From: Marasmius tenuissimus
Lineage: Eukaryota > Basidiomycota > Agaricomycetes > Agaricales > Marasmiaceae
DNA: 64,000 bases
NCBI GenBank assembly: GCA_029532415.1
Contig: JAQOTA010000013.1
Location: 120,645-184,644 of the forward strand
Direction: 5' to 3'
Shown: piece after piece, positions 29,638 to 40,280 of the stretch
Position numbering within the stretch: position 1 is the stretch's first letter
Layout: every line of letters starts with the position of its first letter
Position numbers and translations under genes: made by a program
The notes under the pieces: model-generated
Seen by the model: only the letters and a program-made list of their open reading frames with translations
Told to the model about the DNA's origin: nothing
The model's database searches: none

Positions 29638-31620
29638 ATGGAGTTCGGTATCGATACACCTTTCGCTCGTGTGTTGAACACGAATTACCCTCCCTCTACC
29701 GAAGAGCTACGCTCGCTTCGAGATCTCGTGCAAGCACCAGAAGAGCAGATTCGCCAGTTGGATGAAGAAATATCACGGCTACAAGCCAAAAGACAGAGGT
29801 TGAAGCAATTCGTCGACCTCCATCGTGCCCTACTCTCGCCATTTCGTCGACTTCCTGCAGACATTTGGAGATTGATCTTCGTTAAAACTCTCCCCGAAAA
29901 TATACTTGGTCTCTGCACACGTACAACCAAGAGTTCACCGCTCCTGCTCACTACCATCTGCCGTTCGTGGCGAGAGATTGCTCTGAGCACTCCAAGTCTC
30001 TGGAATTCTATCCATATCCATTTCCCAATAGTAGAATCTTCGGAAACCCCCAATCCCGATTGTATCGCAAGGCTACACGAGAGAAAAGAATGTCTCAAAG
30101 CCTGGCTCGATAAGTCGGGGTGCCTCCCAATCACGGTCTCCCTCGCAGCGCAGACGTATTCTCTAGATGGCTCATCTCGGAGCAGACCATCGGTTTCAAT
30201 CTCGGAACCTTCGCCCACCCTCACCATTGAGCTCACCGAGCTTCTCATACAGTACTTACCCCGATGGAGAACGGCCGTGTTTAACAGTGGGATTTATCTA
30301 TTGGATCTCGCCCCACTCGAGAGCTTACCAGCAAGCTCCTTGTCGTCCCTCGAGTCATTCTATAGCTTTGGAGCCCTCCATAATAAGTACGGACAAACAA
30401 TCGACCACGTTGACAACGACCTCTTTTCCCCCTCCCCTCTTGAAAATCTCCTTACCAAAGCACGTTCACTCCGACGACTTGAATTATTCTATGACAACAT
30501 CTCCGCAGAAACTTTATTGCTTCCAATACCCTGGCACCACCTAACCGAACTCTCCATCATATTTCCAGTGTTATTGAACCGGCATTCGTCACTCGATCCC
30601 GGTCAACTCATGCAGGGTCTCGCAGCCAAATGTCACTCGCTGACCACGCTAACGATCATCCTCAGCGGCTTCAACATAAGAGCGGACACCACGGCCACTA
30701 TCTCTCATCCCGTGCAATGGCCTAGCCTCCAAAATTTCCGCATATCGTTCCTCGATAATGCAATACAATACGCCACGTTGTTCGCACCCGTGAATACTTC
30801 CAATGACTTGGAGTTCCGACCAGCTGTCATACAAATATTCGATAGCATCACCCTTCCTTCTTTGAGGAGACTTTCCGTAGGTTTCTACGGGGATGATGAA
30901 GATAGTGACAGCGACTTGAACCATGCTTCTCATCTACCTTTTGAGGACCTCCTCCAACGATCGCAGTGCCCGCTTACCCATCTCGAGATATTCCACCCTC
31001 GCATAGTTGCGGTGGAGGCGGTGATCAGGGTCCTTCAACAGCTAGAAACTCTTGTGTCGGTCAATTTAGGGTATGGTCGCCTGACGGAAACGAAGAGACG
31101 GCAAAGTTTTGGTCTTGGGTATTTCATGGAGCCGCCAGAACCGAGCTGGGTTAACCGAAACGTTAACGCTTCTTCGACCTGGCGGAAGGTTTGGCTGGAC
31201 CGCATCCTTCGAGAGTTTCTGCAGGCTGGGACGGACGCGGACGTAGAATCTTGGGCCGACGGAATCCCAGTGCTTCCCTTGTGTCCTCGATTGGAGGAGC
31301 TCAACATTGGCGGATGCGCCCTTGATGATCGAGATACATTGCTCGACTTTGCAACGAAGACTCGAAGAGAAAGTTTGGGAACGTTCCGAGTTGACCTTGG
31401 GCGACCCCTCCAGGGTGACGTGTGGAAGATCTTCGAATCGCTTCAGATGCAGAGACCCACACAAGACTCGGATACAAAGAGGGGAGTCCGAGACATAGGA
31501 GGCGTGATGCTGGATTGGAGGTGGGACGAGACTTCGGAGGATACGGTTTCGATGCTTGATACTGCGGCCACCGGGTTGCCACAAGAGGGTAGCTGGTGGA
31601 ATGAATCACTTTGGTTGTAA
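29638..31620 (+). CDS. F-box-like protein, intact
   Basis: A single exon of 660 residues. The start at 29638 (MEFGIDTPFARVLNTNYPPS) is chosen because the paralogous relics at 12.8 and 37.3 kb begin at the same ATG. Residues ~25-60 form a coiled coil (IRQLDEEISRLQAKRQRLKQ). An F-box-like segment follows immediately (LSPFRRLPADIWRLIF...LLLTTICRSWREIALSTP...WNSIHI). The remainder is an irregular leucine-rich scaffold (TKARSLRRLELFYDNI, HHLTELSIIF, PSLRRLSVGF, PRLEELNIGG). Such proteins are a large, fast-evolving family in Agaricomycetes, usually thought to recruit targets to SCF ubiquitin ligases. The target is unknown. Confidence 0.85.
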   Translation: MEFGIDTPFARVLNTNYPPSTEELRSLRDLVQAPEEQIRQLDEEISRLQAKRQRLKQFVDLHRALLSPFRRLPADIWRLIFVKTLPENILGLCTRTTKSSPLLLTTICRSWREIALSTPSLWNSIHIHFPIVESSETPNPDCIARLHERKECLKAWLDKSGCLPITVSLAAQTYSLDGSSRSRPSVSISEPSPTLTIELTELLIQYLPRWRTAVFNSGIYLLDLAPLESLPASSLSSLESFYSFGALHNKYGQTIDHVDNDLFSPSPLENLLTKARSLRRLELFYDNISAETLLLPIPWHHLTELSIIFPVLLNRHSSLDPGQLMQGLAAKCHSLTTLTIILSGFNIRADTTATISHPVQWPSLQNFRISFLDNAIQYATLFAPVNTSNDLEFRPAVIQIFDSITLPSLRRLSVGFYGDDEDSDSDLNHASHLPFEDLLQRSQCPLTHLEIFHPRIVAVEAVIRVLQQLETLVSVNLGYGRLTETKRRQSFGLGYFMEPPEPSWVNRNVNASSTWRKVWLDRILREFLQAGTDADVESWADGIPVLPLCPRLEELNIGGCALDDRDTLLDFATKTRRESLGTFRVDLGRPLQGDVWKIFESLQMQRPTQDSDTKRGVRDIGGVMLDWRWDETSEDTVSMLDTAATGLPQEGSWWNESLWL

Positions 31621-32446
31621 GCACATTGATATTCAGGCAGAGTGCGTCCTACTGTTCGTGGACTTTAATCATGATGCCGAGGTGCTATAGGTGCCAAACA
31701 AAAGCTCGGGAGATTAAGTTTGCCTTATCATCAACCGTGCACAGAGTGTTTTGGTACGCCCTGTCCAGATTTCGGGTGGTGGTCGTAAGGCCAGGGTATG
31801 TTCGAACGAGTGTTCGACTTGGTGGACGTCTGGTTATTTTCGTGCGTATTTCGGATGGGTGTGAATCCAGGTTCTTTGATTTGGTGAGTTTTGCGATAGC
31901 CCACGGGTTGCTGAGATGTAAATATTGTTGCTTTTCCACTACAAATCGTCCTGCATACGGCTATCGACTACCCAAGTATTTTTCTATTCAGAAGGTCTGA
32001 AGTAAGATTCTGAGAATGCTGTAAGAGGTGGCTTGGAGTTCAGTCGTCACTCGCTGGCATACTGAACAAGCCAGTCCGGCATCGAGAAATTTCACGCCTC
32101 CACTCTCCACCCTTTCCAAAATTCACAGCTGCACCCGCGAGAATCGCGTTTATTGGTTTTACCGCAAACGGCATTGGGGTCGCAATCATTGGACGTGCTG
32201 TGGGTCCCGGTAATGCTTGTTGGAGGCGAGAACAATATTCGTGTTTGGGATCCCACTTGCTAGTTCAATTCTGAAAGAGAGCAGGAGTGGCGAATTTCAA
32301 TCGCGTTCGTAAGGTTATTTTCTATACATTACATCTTTCAATGATACGTGAGGGATTATAGCTGGCGTTACACGATACATTATAAGTTTTCCGTAGTACA
32401 GGCTGTGTGGTTTGGGGGAGGTAATACAAACATTCACGTCGGTCGG
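31621..32446. other. Intergenic region containing a peptide-gene relic
   Basis: This is the 3' flank of the F-box gene and of the convergent transcription factor copy 2. Apart from the short relic at 31.74-31.87 kb, nothing is supported. Confidence 0.35.
31740..31870 (+). pseudogene. 3'-end fragment of a cysteine-rich secreted peptide gene
   Basis: Nucleotide similarity to the cysteine cluster of the intact genes: one frame reads CFGTPCPDFGWWS then a stop, against CFGQPCTDAGWCK, and the following bases keep the words GTGTTCGACTTGGTGGAC and TATTTCGGATGG. Too short and broken to be functional. Confidence 0.55.
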
Positions 32447-35400
32447 TTATCCAACGAAGTCCCAGTCGCCCCAGGAAGTTGATCTGAGAGGTATTCGGGT
32501 CTCCTCAGTATCGTGATGGATCACTGAGAAAGGCAACGGAGAACATACCCAAATCTGTGCCTAGGATTTCGAAACGCCGGCGTTGGTTGCTGATCTGTAT
32601 ATGTCGAAGGGGCTACAGAGCTTGAATTCAATCTAGGTCTTGCATACGCATCCTGACTATGCAGCGAGGGCTGGGTCTGATGCAAGGGCAATGGCGGAGG
32701 TTGTACTTGGATATACGGTGGTGGTACTTGCAGCTGAGTGTGCGCCACCGCTACCGGTGGTTGGAGTGCAAAATCAAGGTGTGGTTGTATCTCAGCCTGA
32801 GATTGGGCTTCATCTGTGAGGGACGCGAAAAACACTTCAGGACCTTGGAAGCAATGATAGGCATCAGTTATAATCAGCAAACGAGATAGAATCAAGATCA
32901 TGCTCACCCATATTCCCAAACGCAGTGTTCAAAGTCTCCGCCATATATCTCTGTGCAGTCGTAGGTTGTTGATGGCTCCCCTCACCGACACTACCGTGTC
33001 TACTGGCCCCAAATAGGACACCGTAGGCTCCGCCGACACCGACATTATGATCCGTAAAGAGCCCCGTATTCATATCGACGTCCATCCCATCGTAGCCGTA
33101 GTTGTACGACTCAGAATAAACGTTAAAGGTCTCGTGTAGTGGTAGGCTACCCAGCTCGGTCGAGGATATTGGAAGTGTGAAGTCTGGGTAACCGAATTGG
33201 TATCCTTGGGACTCGTGAGAATGGGAATGCATTGATGGGTGGCCGGAGAAAGGATAAACGTCTCCCATGCCGGGGTTTGAGGTGGCAGAATACGTGGCCT
33301 GAGGGTCGGAGGATGTATGAGTAAGATGAGTGTGGTTGCTGGCGTTCGTCTGTGCCTGAAAATTCAAGTTGAATTCGGAAGCTCCCAAATCTATCGAAGC
33401 GTTGATGCCCGACACAAACTCCCCTCCTCCATAATCACCTTCCCCTGCATGCCCGGTCTCGTTCTCTTTTATCGTTGGTACCGCCGCACCCACACTGGTC
33501 TGTGCAGCTGCACGTTTTGAGCCCGCTATCGGTCTGTCCGCCTTCCGGTCTACTGGTCCTGACAGGTGGTCTCCCTCCCGATCAGCTCTGTCCAGTCTCT
33601 TGATCCCCTTCAGCGACGGAGGCAGGTTACACATTTGCAGCAGCTCATTCACAACGTCGCAGAATCGGCCTGCCATTTGAGTTCTACAACGATCGGAGTA
33701 GGGAGGTCAAAGTCGGCGCAAAGGTTCAGAGCCAGATACGACTCACTCATCCTCCCACTTATTCAAAACCTCCAAGCATGAATACACGTCAGCTAACTCC
33801 CGAAACGCATCAGGAGTTGTTTTCGTCCGTATGCCTCGCCATGCGTTGGAGAAGAGGACAATCGCGGAAGATGTGATCGCGCACTGGTCAAAGAATAAGA
33901 ACACAGAAACAACGAAATGACGAAACAACCTTGCCAACACAGTTGGAAACGGGCCAGGCCCTGGTTTTGGGACCCACCTCCTCCCATTTGCATTCTCCCG
34001 ACATTTTCTCTCGCTCCATCGTTGCCCAGCCTCGAGGATATGAACCACAGCTCGTGCTGCGTTCACGCATATGCTTAAGGATGGAAATGCTGCCGAGCCA
34101 GAGGGTTTCTCGCTCTCCTTTTCTGCACCACACGGAGAGGTCGAAAACGACATGAAAGGCTTATGAACGAGCATTTGAAGCCAATAATACGTTATCCAAA
34201 TGATCGTCGATTGGGTGAAGAAGAGCGGGTTCTGATTTGTAGGGTTCCATTTCACTAGGCGCAGAGTCAGGACACGCGATAGCCCGCAGAAACGGGGAAA
34301 GAAGGAAGAACTCACGACATTCCGGAACACCGTCAGCCCAGCTGGCTAGTAACTCATCCAACTCTTTCACAACTTTCTCATTCCACTCTGCCTGCGTCAT
34401 ACCCATCCGAGTCCACATATCTGTTTTGCGTACTGCATACTTGACCAGAGTAAATTCCCTCGTGTGATCGCGAAAGCCGAGGGAAACTTACGATAGTCCG
34501 TTGCGCGAAACCAACAATATCGAGGAGACGGAGGAGATAGACCCAATAAGACATCGCACTAGGTTTACCAGGGGGTTGTTTGAATGGTTCGTGAGAGCCT
34601 ACCACCACTCCGTCTATTGGCCAGTACTCGTCATCGCATTCAATCGGAAGGGGGACATCAAAACTGCGCGGAGTAGAGGGTAAGTAAACGAGAGAAGGGT
34701 AAGAGAGAAACGGAGCGACGTACTCATCAGTGGACATGGCCCTCGGTCTCCCCAAGAACGTGCTAATCATCACGTCGACAGCGATCAGTCCCCAAAAGGC
34801 TCGATTCCATAGCTGTGATTCGACAGTTGGGTTGGTGATTGTTTCTGGCCTCCTCTGATGAATACCCAGGTCCTGTGCAAATCTGAACGCGACACCGAGG
34901 ATGATCCACGAAGCTTCAGGCGTTGTAGTTCCTTGGAGGAAGAACGGTGCTATCTGCGAGTTGACGTCGAAGTAAGTGGGAAGTATATTTGGAGGGGGGA
35001 CGAAACAGACGCACACAATACAGCTGCAATTCATACAAAGACGAAGGAGTCAGGAACGAAGACCTAATGAGCCTCACTTGTCGGAACCACTTCCATCCGG
35101 CTGTTAACCTGCTTTTTTCTACGCCTTCGTTGTCATAGTCTTCCAAAACTCGTGGATCATCGGAATATCTGGCACCAGTCGCACACACTACCAGTAACAC
35201 CCCAGCGAAGTGGATGTTTCTATGGTGCAGGCCCTCTCTGACAGAGTTTTCGAAAACTCCCCGGTGAAGGATCGGTAGGTAGGGGTTGACGTGGTCGAAG
35301 TAGAGCGAAACCAACGATGAAAGCAGCGTGGGTTCGGGGAAAGTATAGTCTGACGGAAATGGAAGTGGTGGACATCCTGACAATACTTGATTTTGATACG

Positions 35401-36410
35401 AATGAACCTTCCAAAATACGTCTCGTCTCTGCACTTCCATCAGCTTTTGAAAAATAGGACTACTGGGCATTTCGTCCCCTGTTGCCTCTTCCTCTCTCTT
35501 CCCGCCTGAGACTGAGACCAGAAAGTTGACCCCACTAGGCGCTCCAAGATGATGGTCTTGTTGATTGTCGATCTTTAACTGTCTCACGAAGGATGCGACC
35601 AATTCGATTTCGCCGGTGGAGGAGACACTACTCCTGTTGCTGTTGTTCATGCCGTCTGGCTCTTGCTCTATATGGGCAGGTGAGGAGGCAGGGGTGTAGT
35701 ACGTGCTCATTATTGAAGGAGTGGTCGTAGTTGTCGTCGGATTCACCGCGGGTGAAGAGGCACTGGGAATAGCTGGAGTTGACTCTCGCTCTCGCTCCTG
35801 CCCCTTTCCCTCAAGTTCAACAATCCTACTCGCCAAGTCTATGAGGATTTGGCGTATCATATTTGGGTCTTCGGGTATGATGTAGGCTTTCGTGGTCGAC
35901 AGTATAGCTTTGACCAGGGATTGGACCGTTTTGTGGCCCCTTGGAGTCCTGATGAACGGCAAAGATGTTTCAGTTTTCGTTCGGTCACGTATGCTCGAAA
36001 GAAGGATGAACGTGCCCTTTTGGTGGACCGCGTTTCTATTGAAAGAAGTGAGAGTGCATCAGAACACTCAAATAATGACACCTGAATATATTGACAAACG
36101 CACCTTCTTTGCCAACGCCGAAACATGCATACATTCCGTCTTAGCCGTTATGCAGTTCGTGCATAAGTTCCCTGGCATGCTCGCGCTGTCACCTGCATCG
36201 TAATTGGTCTCCGCTGTTTAGTCTCGAGAGAAAGCTAAAAGGGTAGCGAAAACGGAAGCAAACCCACATTTTACTACAATTCCATCAGCACACCGCGAAC
36301 TCTTGCCAAAAGGAACGAAAGTGAACAAACCACGTACCTTTCCGCCTCTTGCACTCATCACAGGCGTTCTGAAGTCTACGTTTCTTGTATGGGTTGCTCT
36401 CATCCTCCAT
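32447..36410 (-). CDS. Zn(II)2Cys6 fungal-specific transcription factor, copy 2
   Basis: Model of 13 exons: 36410-36338, 36273-36268, 36192-36104, 36035-35989, 35948-35015, 34953-34724, 34663-34492, 34439-34316, 34254-33935, 33883-33747, 33683-32908, 32843-32549, 32483-32447. They total 3240 nt, or 1079 residues. Zinc cluster CDECKRRKVKCDSASMPGNV followed by CTNC-type ligands; linker KRGPPKGHVHPSFEH; coiled-coil patch; PF04082-type domain (LPILHRGVFENSVREGL, VAFRFAQDLGIHQRRP, AFWGLIAVDVMISTFLGRP). The Gln/Pro-rich C-terminus ends WGDWDFVG. The intron after the GPGPFPTVL segment begins with GC (gcaagg), a minor donor class. The upstream 0.8 kb and the gene are duplicated, inverted, at 60.3-64 kb. 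Confidence 0.9.
36268..36273 (-). other. 6-nt microexon (TAAAAT) in transcription factor copy 2
   Basis: Flanked by ...ttgtag and gtgggt. Together with neighbouring exon bases it encodes Val-Lys-Cys, the third zinc ligand of the cluster. Confidence 0.85.
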
Positions 36411-37225
36411 TGGGGTGGTTTGAAACAAGGATTGGTGAAGGGTGGGGTGTTTAAGCTGGGCAAATATTTTGGTAACAGCGGGCCGATATCGAGATCACAA
36501 ATAGCGATGGTGATGGAATACAATGAAGGGCAGTGCCAGGTGAAAGAGGGCGAATTCACCAGGGGTTTCCCATCCCTGCAGAGTACGTGTAAGGTCCGCA
36601 AACAACGACGATAAGGTGGAAAAGGCAGTGCTCACGATTGTGATACGGGGTTCTTGTCAATGGCCGGTGGGAAGAGACAACACTCGTGCTAGCCATTCCA
36701 TTCCACCTCCCACAACACGGCCACCGAAAGCCATATACGGCTCCCCTCGGCTACATTATGGCGCTAATCCTGGATCTGTTTCCACAACTAGCCGCGGTCC
36801 GTAGTTGGGCGATGTAGGACAAGTAGGGTCCGGAGCCAATAAGCCCGGCCTTCATCGTAAGTGGTGGGAAGGCTCGCTCTCTACCGGGAAAAGATGGGTA
36901 CCATCAAAGGGTAGCCTCACGCGCCATCCACGGGTCGTTCCCTATAGGTAGGTAGCGGGAGAAGGTGGAGATGGGTCAAACCTCAGTGACCGAGCTTGCC
37001 AATCCCATTTATAGCTTCGGATGTTCGGTAAAACTAGGCTTGAAAGCAAAGTGGCCGTGTTGAAATGTTTTGCTGGCGTTCGTTTCTATTCAGTGTCAGG
37101 GTATGTTGCCATGTAAGATGCGTACTGAAAATCATTGAGACTGCGAAAATCACGCTGTGAATCAAAGGTCGCCTTCAAGCCGAATTCGAACCATATAGCC
37201 TTCGTCTGCATGAGGCCTTGAGGTC

Positions 37226-37350
37226 CCGAATGGAGTCCTTCGTGTTCAACACACGAGAGGAAGGTCTATCGATATCGAACTCCATCGCTTCGACGTCCGA
37301 GCCTGATAATGCCTCAGTTTTGGATGAATTTACACACTTGACTCACAAAA
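37226..37350 (-). pseudogene. 5' fragment of an F-box gene at the duplication breakpoint
   Basis: Read on the minus strand it matches 29,585-29,690, including the upstream words TTTCATCCAAAACT and the start MEFDIDRPSSRVLNTK against MEFGIDTPFARVLNTN. Homology to the F-box gene stops where homology to the upstream DNA of the copy 3 gene begins. Confidence 0.7.
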
Positions 37351-37502
37351 AGGTCAATGAATACTCATTGATTTGCTCCTCGATAGTGCCTCCGGACTCC
37401 GCTGGCAAGGTGAACGAGTTATTCTAATCAACGCGGGAACGGTAAGTCACGGTGCCTCGTGGCAATCGCAGAATAGATGCGAATGATTGGCGCTTTCGGG
37501 AG

Positions 37503-37955
37503 TTAAAATTGAAAGGCAAGGCTTTCGCACGCCGGAATTCTGCACATCGAAGTGCCGAATGTACCGTCACCTCCAGCAGTCCAGCACCAGTTACCACTCC
37601 CAGACGCACCACAGGTTCTCCAGCAATACCCGCCGCTGCAACCGTACGGAGCGTCGTATTCGCATCTCTGGGCGGCCCTGTCCTCGATGATGTTGGAACG
37701 GTTGCTGAGGTTGCTCTCCATGGGAGCCAAAGATTCCCATTGAGCATTTAGGCGAGGTTTACTGCCGAGAGGATGATCGGCGCACTTGCGGACGTCGTTG
37801 GCGGTCATGCCTTCGGGGAGGTTGTTGAGATCGACGTTGAGGACGCCGAGAGAGCCGCACTCCTCAGTCCCGTCTGTTGGAGACACTGCGACGGAGTGAA
37901 CGTTGGCAATTTGGATGACGATGGCGAGGATTCCGACGGTGAACTTTATAGCTAT
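37503..37955 (-). CDS. Small cysteine-rich secreted protein, start codon unclear
   Basis: An open frame encodes a hydrophobic leader (IKFTVGILAIVIQIANVHS), a pro-like region (ECGSLGVLNVDLNNLPEGMT) and a cysteine-rich core (CEYDAPYGCSGGYCWRTCGA, SGNWCWTAGGDG). This core resembles a family of small secreted fungal proteins with the YGCSxGYCWxxCG...WCWTA signature. No ATG precedes the leader: the expected position reads ATA (37955-37953), and upstream frames hit stops. Either an unseen first exon supplies the start or the start codon is lost. The C-terminal cysteines are fewer than I expect for the family, so decay is possible. Function unknown, probably extracellular. Confidence 0.5.
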   Translation of the reverse strand: MAIKFTVGILAIVIQIANVHSVAVSPTDGTEECGSLGVLNVDLNNLPEGMTANDVRKCADHPLGSKPRLNAQWESLAPMESNLSNRSNIIEDRAAQRCEYDAPYGCSGGYCWRTCGASGSGNWCWTAGGDGTFGTSMCRIPACESLAFQF

Positions 37956-39304
37956 ACCTGTTTGGCAAGTAGTCCGAGTCAGCTCTTCGTATTGACGATT
38001 CCGAAGACGTAGGGACGACTTACTGGTGTAAAGAGTCGTTCAAATATGTGGAAGTAGCAGCGGTAGTTTGCTGAAGAAGGCGAGGCGAGTCTCCACTCTT
38101 TAGACCAATGAGTCCCGATCTTTCTCGACTGTTTGGGAGTGGTCCTCGCTTGCGGTTGTGCCGATGCGTTGGGACGGACTTGATTCGATCCACTCGGAAG
38201 AACCAACGGCACATACGAGCCAGCAGACAAAAATCAAGCTGGTCACGTAGTCAATCTTCACATGGACGTTTCATTCGAGGGCTTGGAAAAGGTACCTCAA
38301 GAATAACGGGTACGGGGCGTAAGAATGCTACTCCAAGGCAGTCCCATACGCAAAGAGATCTTCAATTTGGAGAGAAGAACAGGGGTGGTTTCCCACTCAG
38401 CGAATGTGTGTGACCCTGGAGACACTTGGAATCCCATATTTCGTCCTGTTCATCAATGATCACATCGACATCCAGTGGTTCGCCCTCCGAGCATGCTCCT
38501 GGCTCTGAATCCAGTGGTCTACGGGCTTCTCCGCTGGCGGGAAAACCGCGATCAATATTTCGAAGAGGTCTCGAGGATTCATGATGAATTGTTCTCGCAT
38601 GCCGTGGAGTCATGTTGATTCATCGACATCCTCGGAGGAAGAATTGATTATGGTGCCCATAGCGAGTGAGGCCGGAGCCTTCCATTTCCTGGAAAGATCA
38701 CAGATGCGCGAGAGTCGGCTCGGGCCAAAATCTGGGCGTGTCGTCCATACATTCCGATGCGAAGCCCAGCGCGAGCCTGCATAGACAGTCGTGATCTATG
38801 ATTAGGGCTTTCTTCAACCGACAAAGTCAAGTCGATTGCGGGCCGCTCTAAGAGCCCAAGATATTGCATAAGATCTGGACCCACAGGTCCGGGTGACCGT
38901 ACGTACTGGCGCAATGGGTGGCCGCCTGTGCGGCCGGCCATCTGCTGTTTGTGACTGTCTGCTGCTTTACCACTTCATGCCGAGGAATTGGTAAGCCTGA
39001 TGCGGAGCTTGGACCCTTCAAAGAAGTTTTCGATTGGTGGAACTGGAGCTTGATTGAAGACCTACGTTACGGCGCTGAAGTCATCCAAAATTGGTCGCAG
39101 ACCGTCTTTGTTTCTACCATTCCGGCCCAGGGAATGAACTTCACAATGGAATCAGTAAGATCTGTGCCGCGGGCTCTCAGTTGCCTTGTACAACGGACCT
39201 ATTCGAGTCAGATGAAGCCTTACCTGCCCCTGGCACCCCCCCCCCCCCCAGTGGTGCACCTGAGATGCTCTTATCACCTTTGTAAGATTGATCCCTTTGA
39301 CACT
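37956..39304. other. Region with unassigned open frames
   Basis: Minus-strand open stretches (38,941-38,648 and 38,613-38,362) are long for noncoding DNA but carry no motif I recognise and no clear splice joins. A poly-C run lies at about 39,235-39,250. No gene is supported. Confidence 0.3.
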
Positions 39305-39840
39305 CAACAAGACATAAACTCTTATCTCAGTCGTCCATGAGCTGACACAAAACCAGCGGTAGCGCGGTACACCTATTCAAGCCTGCGCCGAGCATAGGCC
39401 CAGAAACCGAATGTCCCTTCCTTTTCCCTTTGCCTCCCCCGGCGGAGCATCTGAAACACTTCGCCTGGCTGGCAGGTAACTCCCTTCCAAATGGTACGTC
39501 TTCACGAGTAGTCTTGCCTAGTCGGCACCGCCTCTCCTTCTTTTTCTTCATGCTCCTCAAGATCTCCATACCTCGCAACCCTCACCAACACCATATAATT
39601 TTTCTCTGTTGGTACGAGGATATCGGTGACCCGAGAAAAACGCGATAGCGAGGGGCAGCTTTGGGTCACCCATAGACGAAAACATGTCGAAAGCGTCCAG
39701 TTGAACATGCAAGGAGATGAACGAGGGTTGTCAAGTATGCCAACTGGCCGTTAAGTTGAGTTTCTGATGTGTTCTCGAGACTCGAAGATGGCTCGTGCCG
39801 TTGGGGCTGGAGTAAGAAACATTGCGAAACAGAATCTGGG
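39305..39840 (-). pseudogene. Relic of the gene interrupted at 15-27 kb
   Basis: Nucleotide similarity to 26,480-27,020 runs through this segment on the same strand (for example the GTTGGCAAGTAATTCCCCTCC and GGCAGGTAACTCCCTTCCAA pair, and the TTTCTCTGTTGGTACGAG region). It continues without interruption into the piece related to 15.0-15.1 kb (TALPLVLCQLMDD). Stops and frameshifts are frequent. Its value is as an approximation of the pre-insertion layout of the disrupted gene. Confidence 0.6.
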
Positions 39841-39879
39841 TTGCGAGTTGGATGAAGCCTCCTGATTTCTGATCGGTGT

Positions 39880-40280
39880 CGTCGTTGGCAGGTCAAAACA
39901 GTGCCAGTGAGCCTTGAGACAATTGAAGTTTTGGGTTTCTCCTCGAGTCTTTGCAAAGTCAGCTTGGCCAATTCCGTATAGTGGAAGAAAGGAAAGTCTC
40001 GGAAAAACGCGGTGATTGAATGACATTGTTTGGTTGTGAGGGTCCCAAAGAGAGACCCTTTTTCAGCAAGCACCCATATTCTCAAACTCGGACCACCATC
40101 AGTCCAAACCAACGAATTATCGACCTTCGTTTTTCCTCATCGTTCTACCGCCAATGGCTCTCCATCAGCATCCTTGATGATGGATGATTGCCTTGAGCTG
40201 AGTATGCCCACAGCGTTAACGGCCATTCGGGTATGCTCACCCCACCACCCCAAGTTTCGCGTCTAAACATTACGTTCTTA
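39880..40280 (-). pseudogene. Unidentified coding-like relic
   Basis: Minus-strand frames read AVGILSSRQSSIIKDADGEP, a stop, then VWTDGGPSLRIWVLAEKGSL and TKQCHSITAFFRDFPFFHYT. The composition looks like protein, but an in-frame TGA lies between the two halves and no flanking exons can be placed. The family is not recognised. Confidence 0.35.

Larger units (their letters stand above)
32447..37225 (-). repeat. Left arm of an inverted segmental duplication
   Basis: The copy 2 gene plus about 0.8 kb of its upstream DNA match 60.3-64.0 kb in the opposite orientation. Upstream homology is still clear at GGACCTCAAGGCCTCATGCAGACG (read on the minus strand) against GGACCTCAAGGACTCATACAGACG near 60,312. 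Just beyond it the left arm changes into an F-box gene fragment, marking a breakpoint. The right arm leaves the window. Confidence 0.85.
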
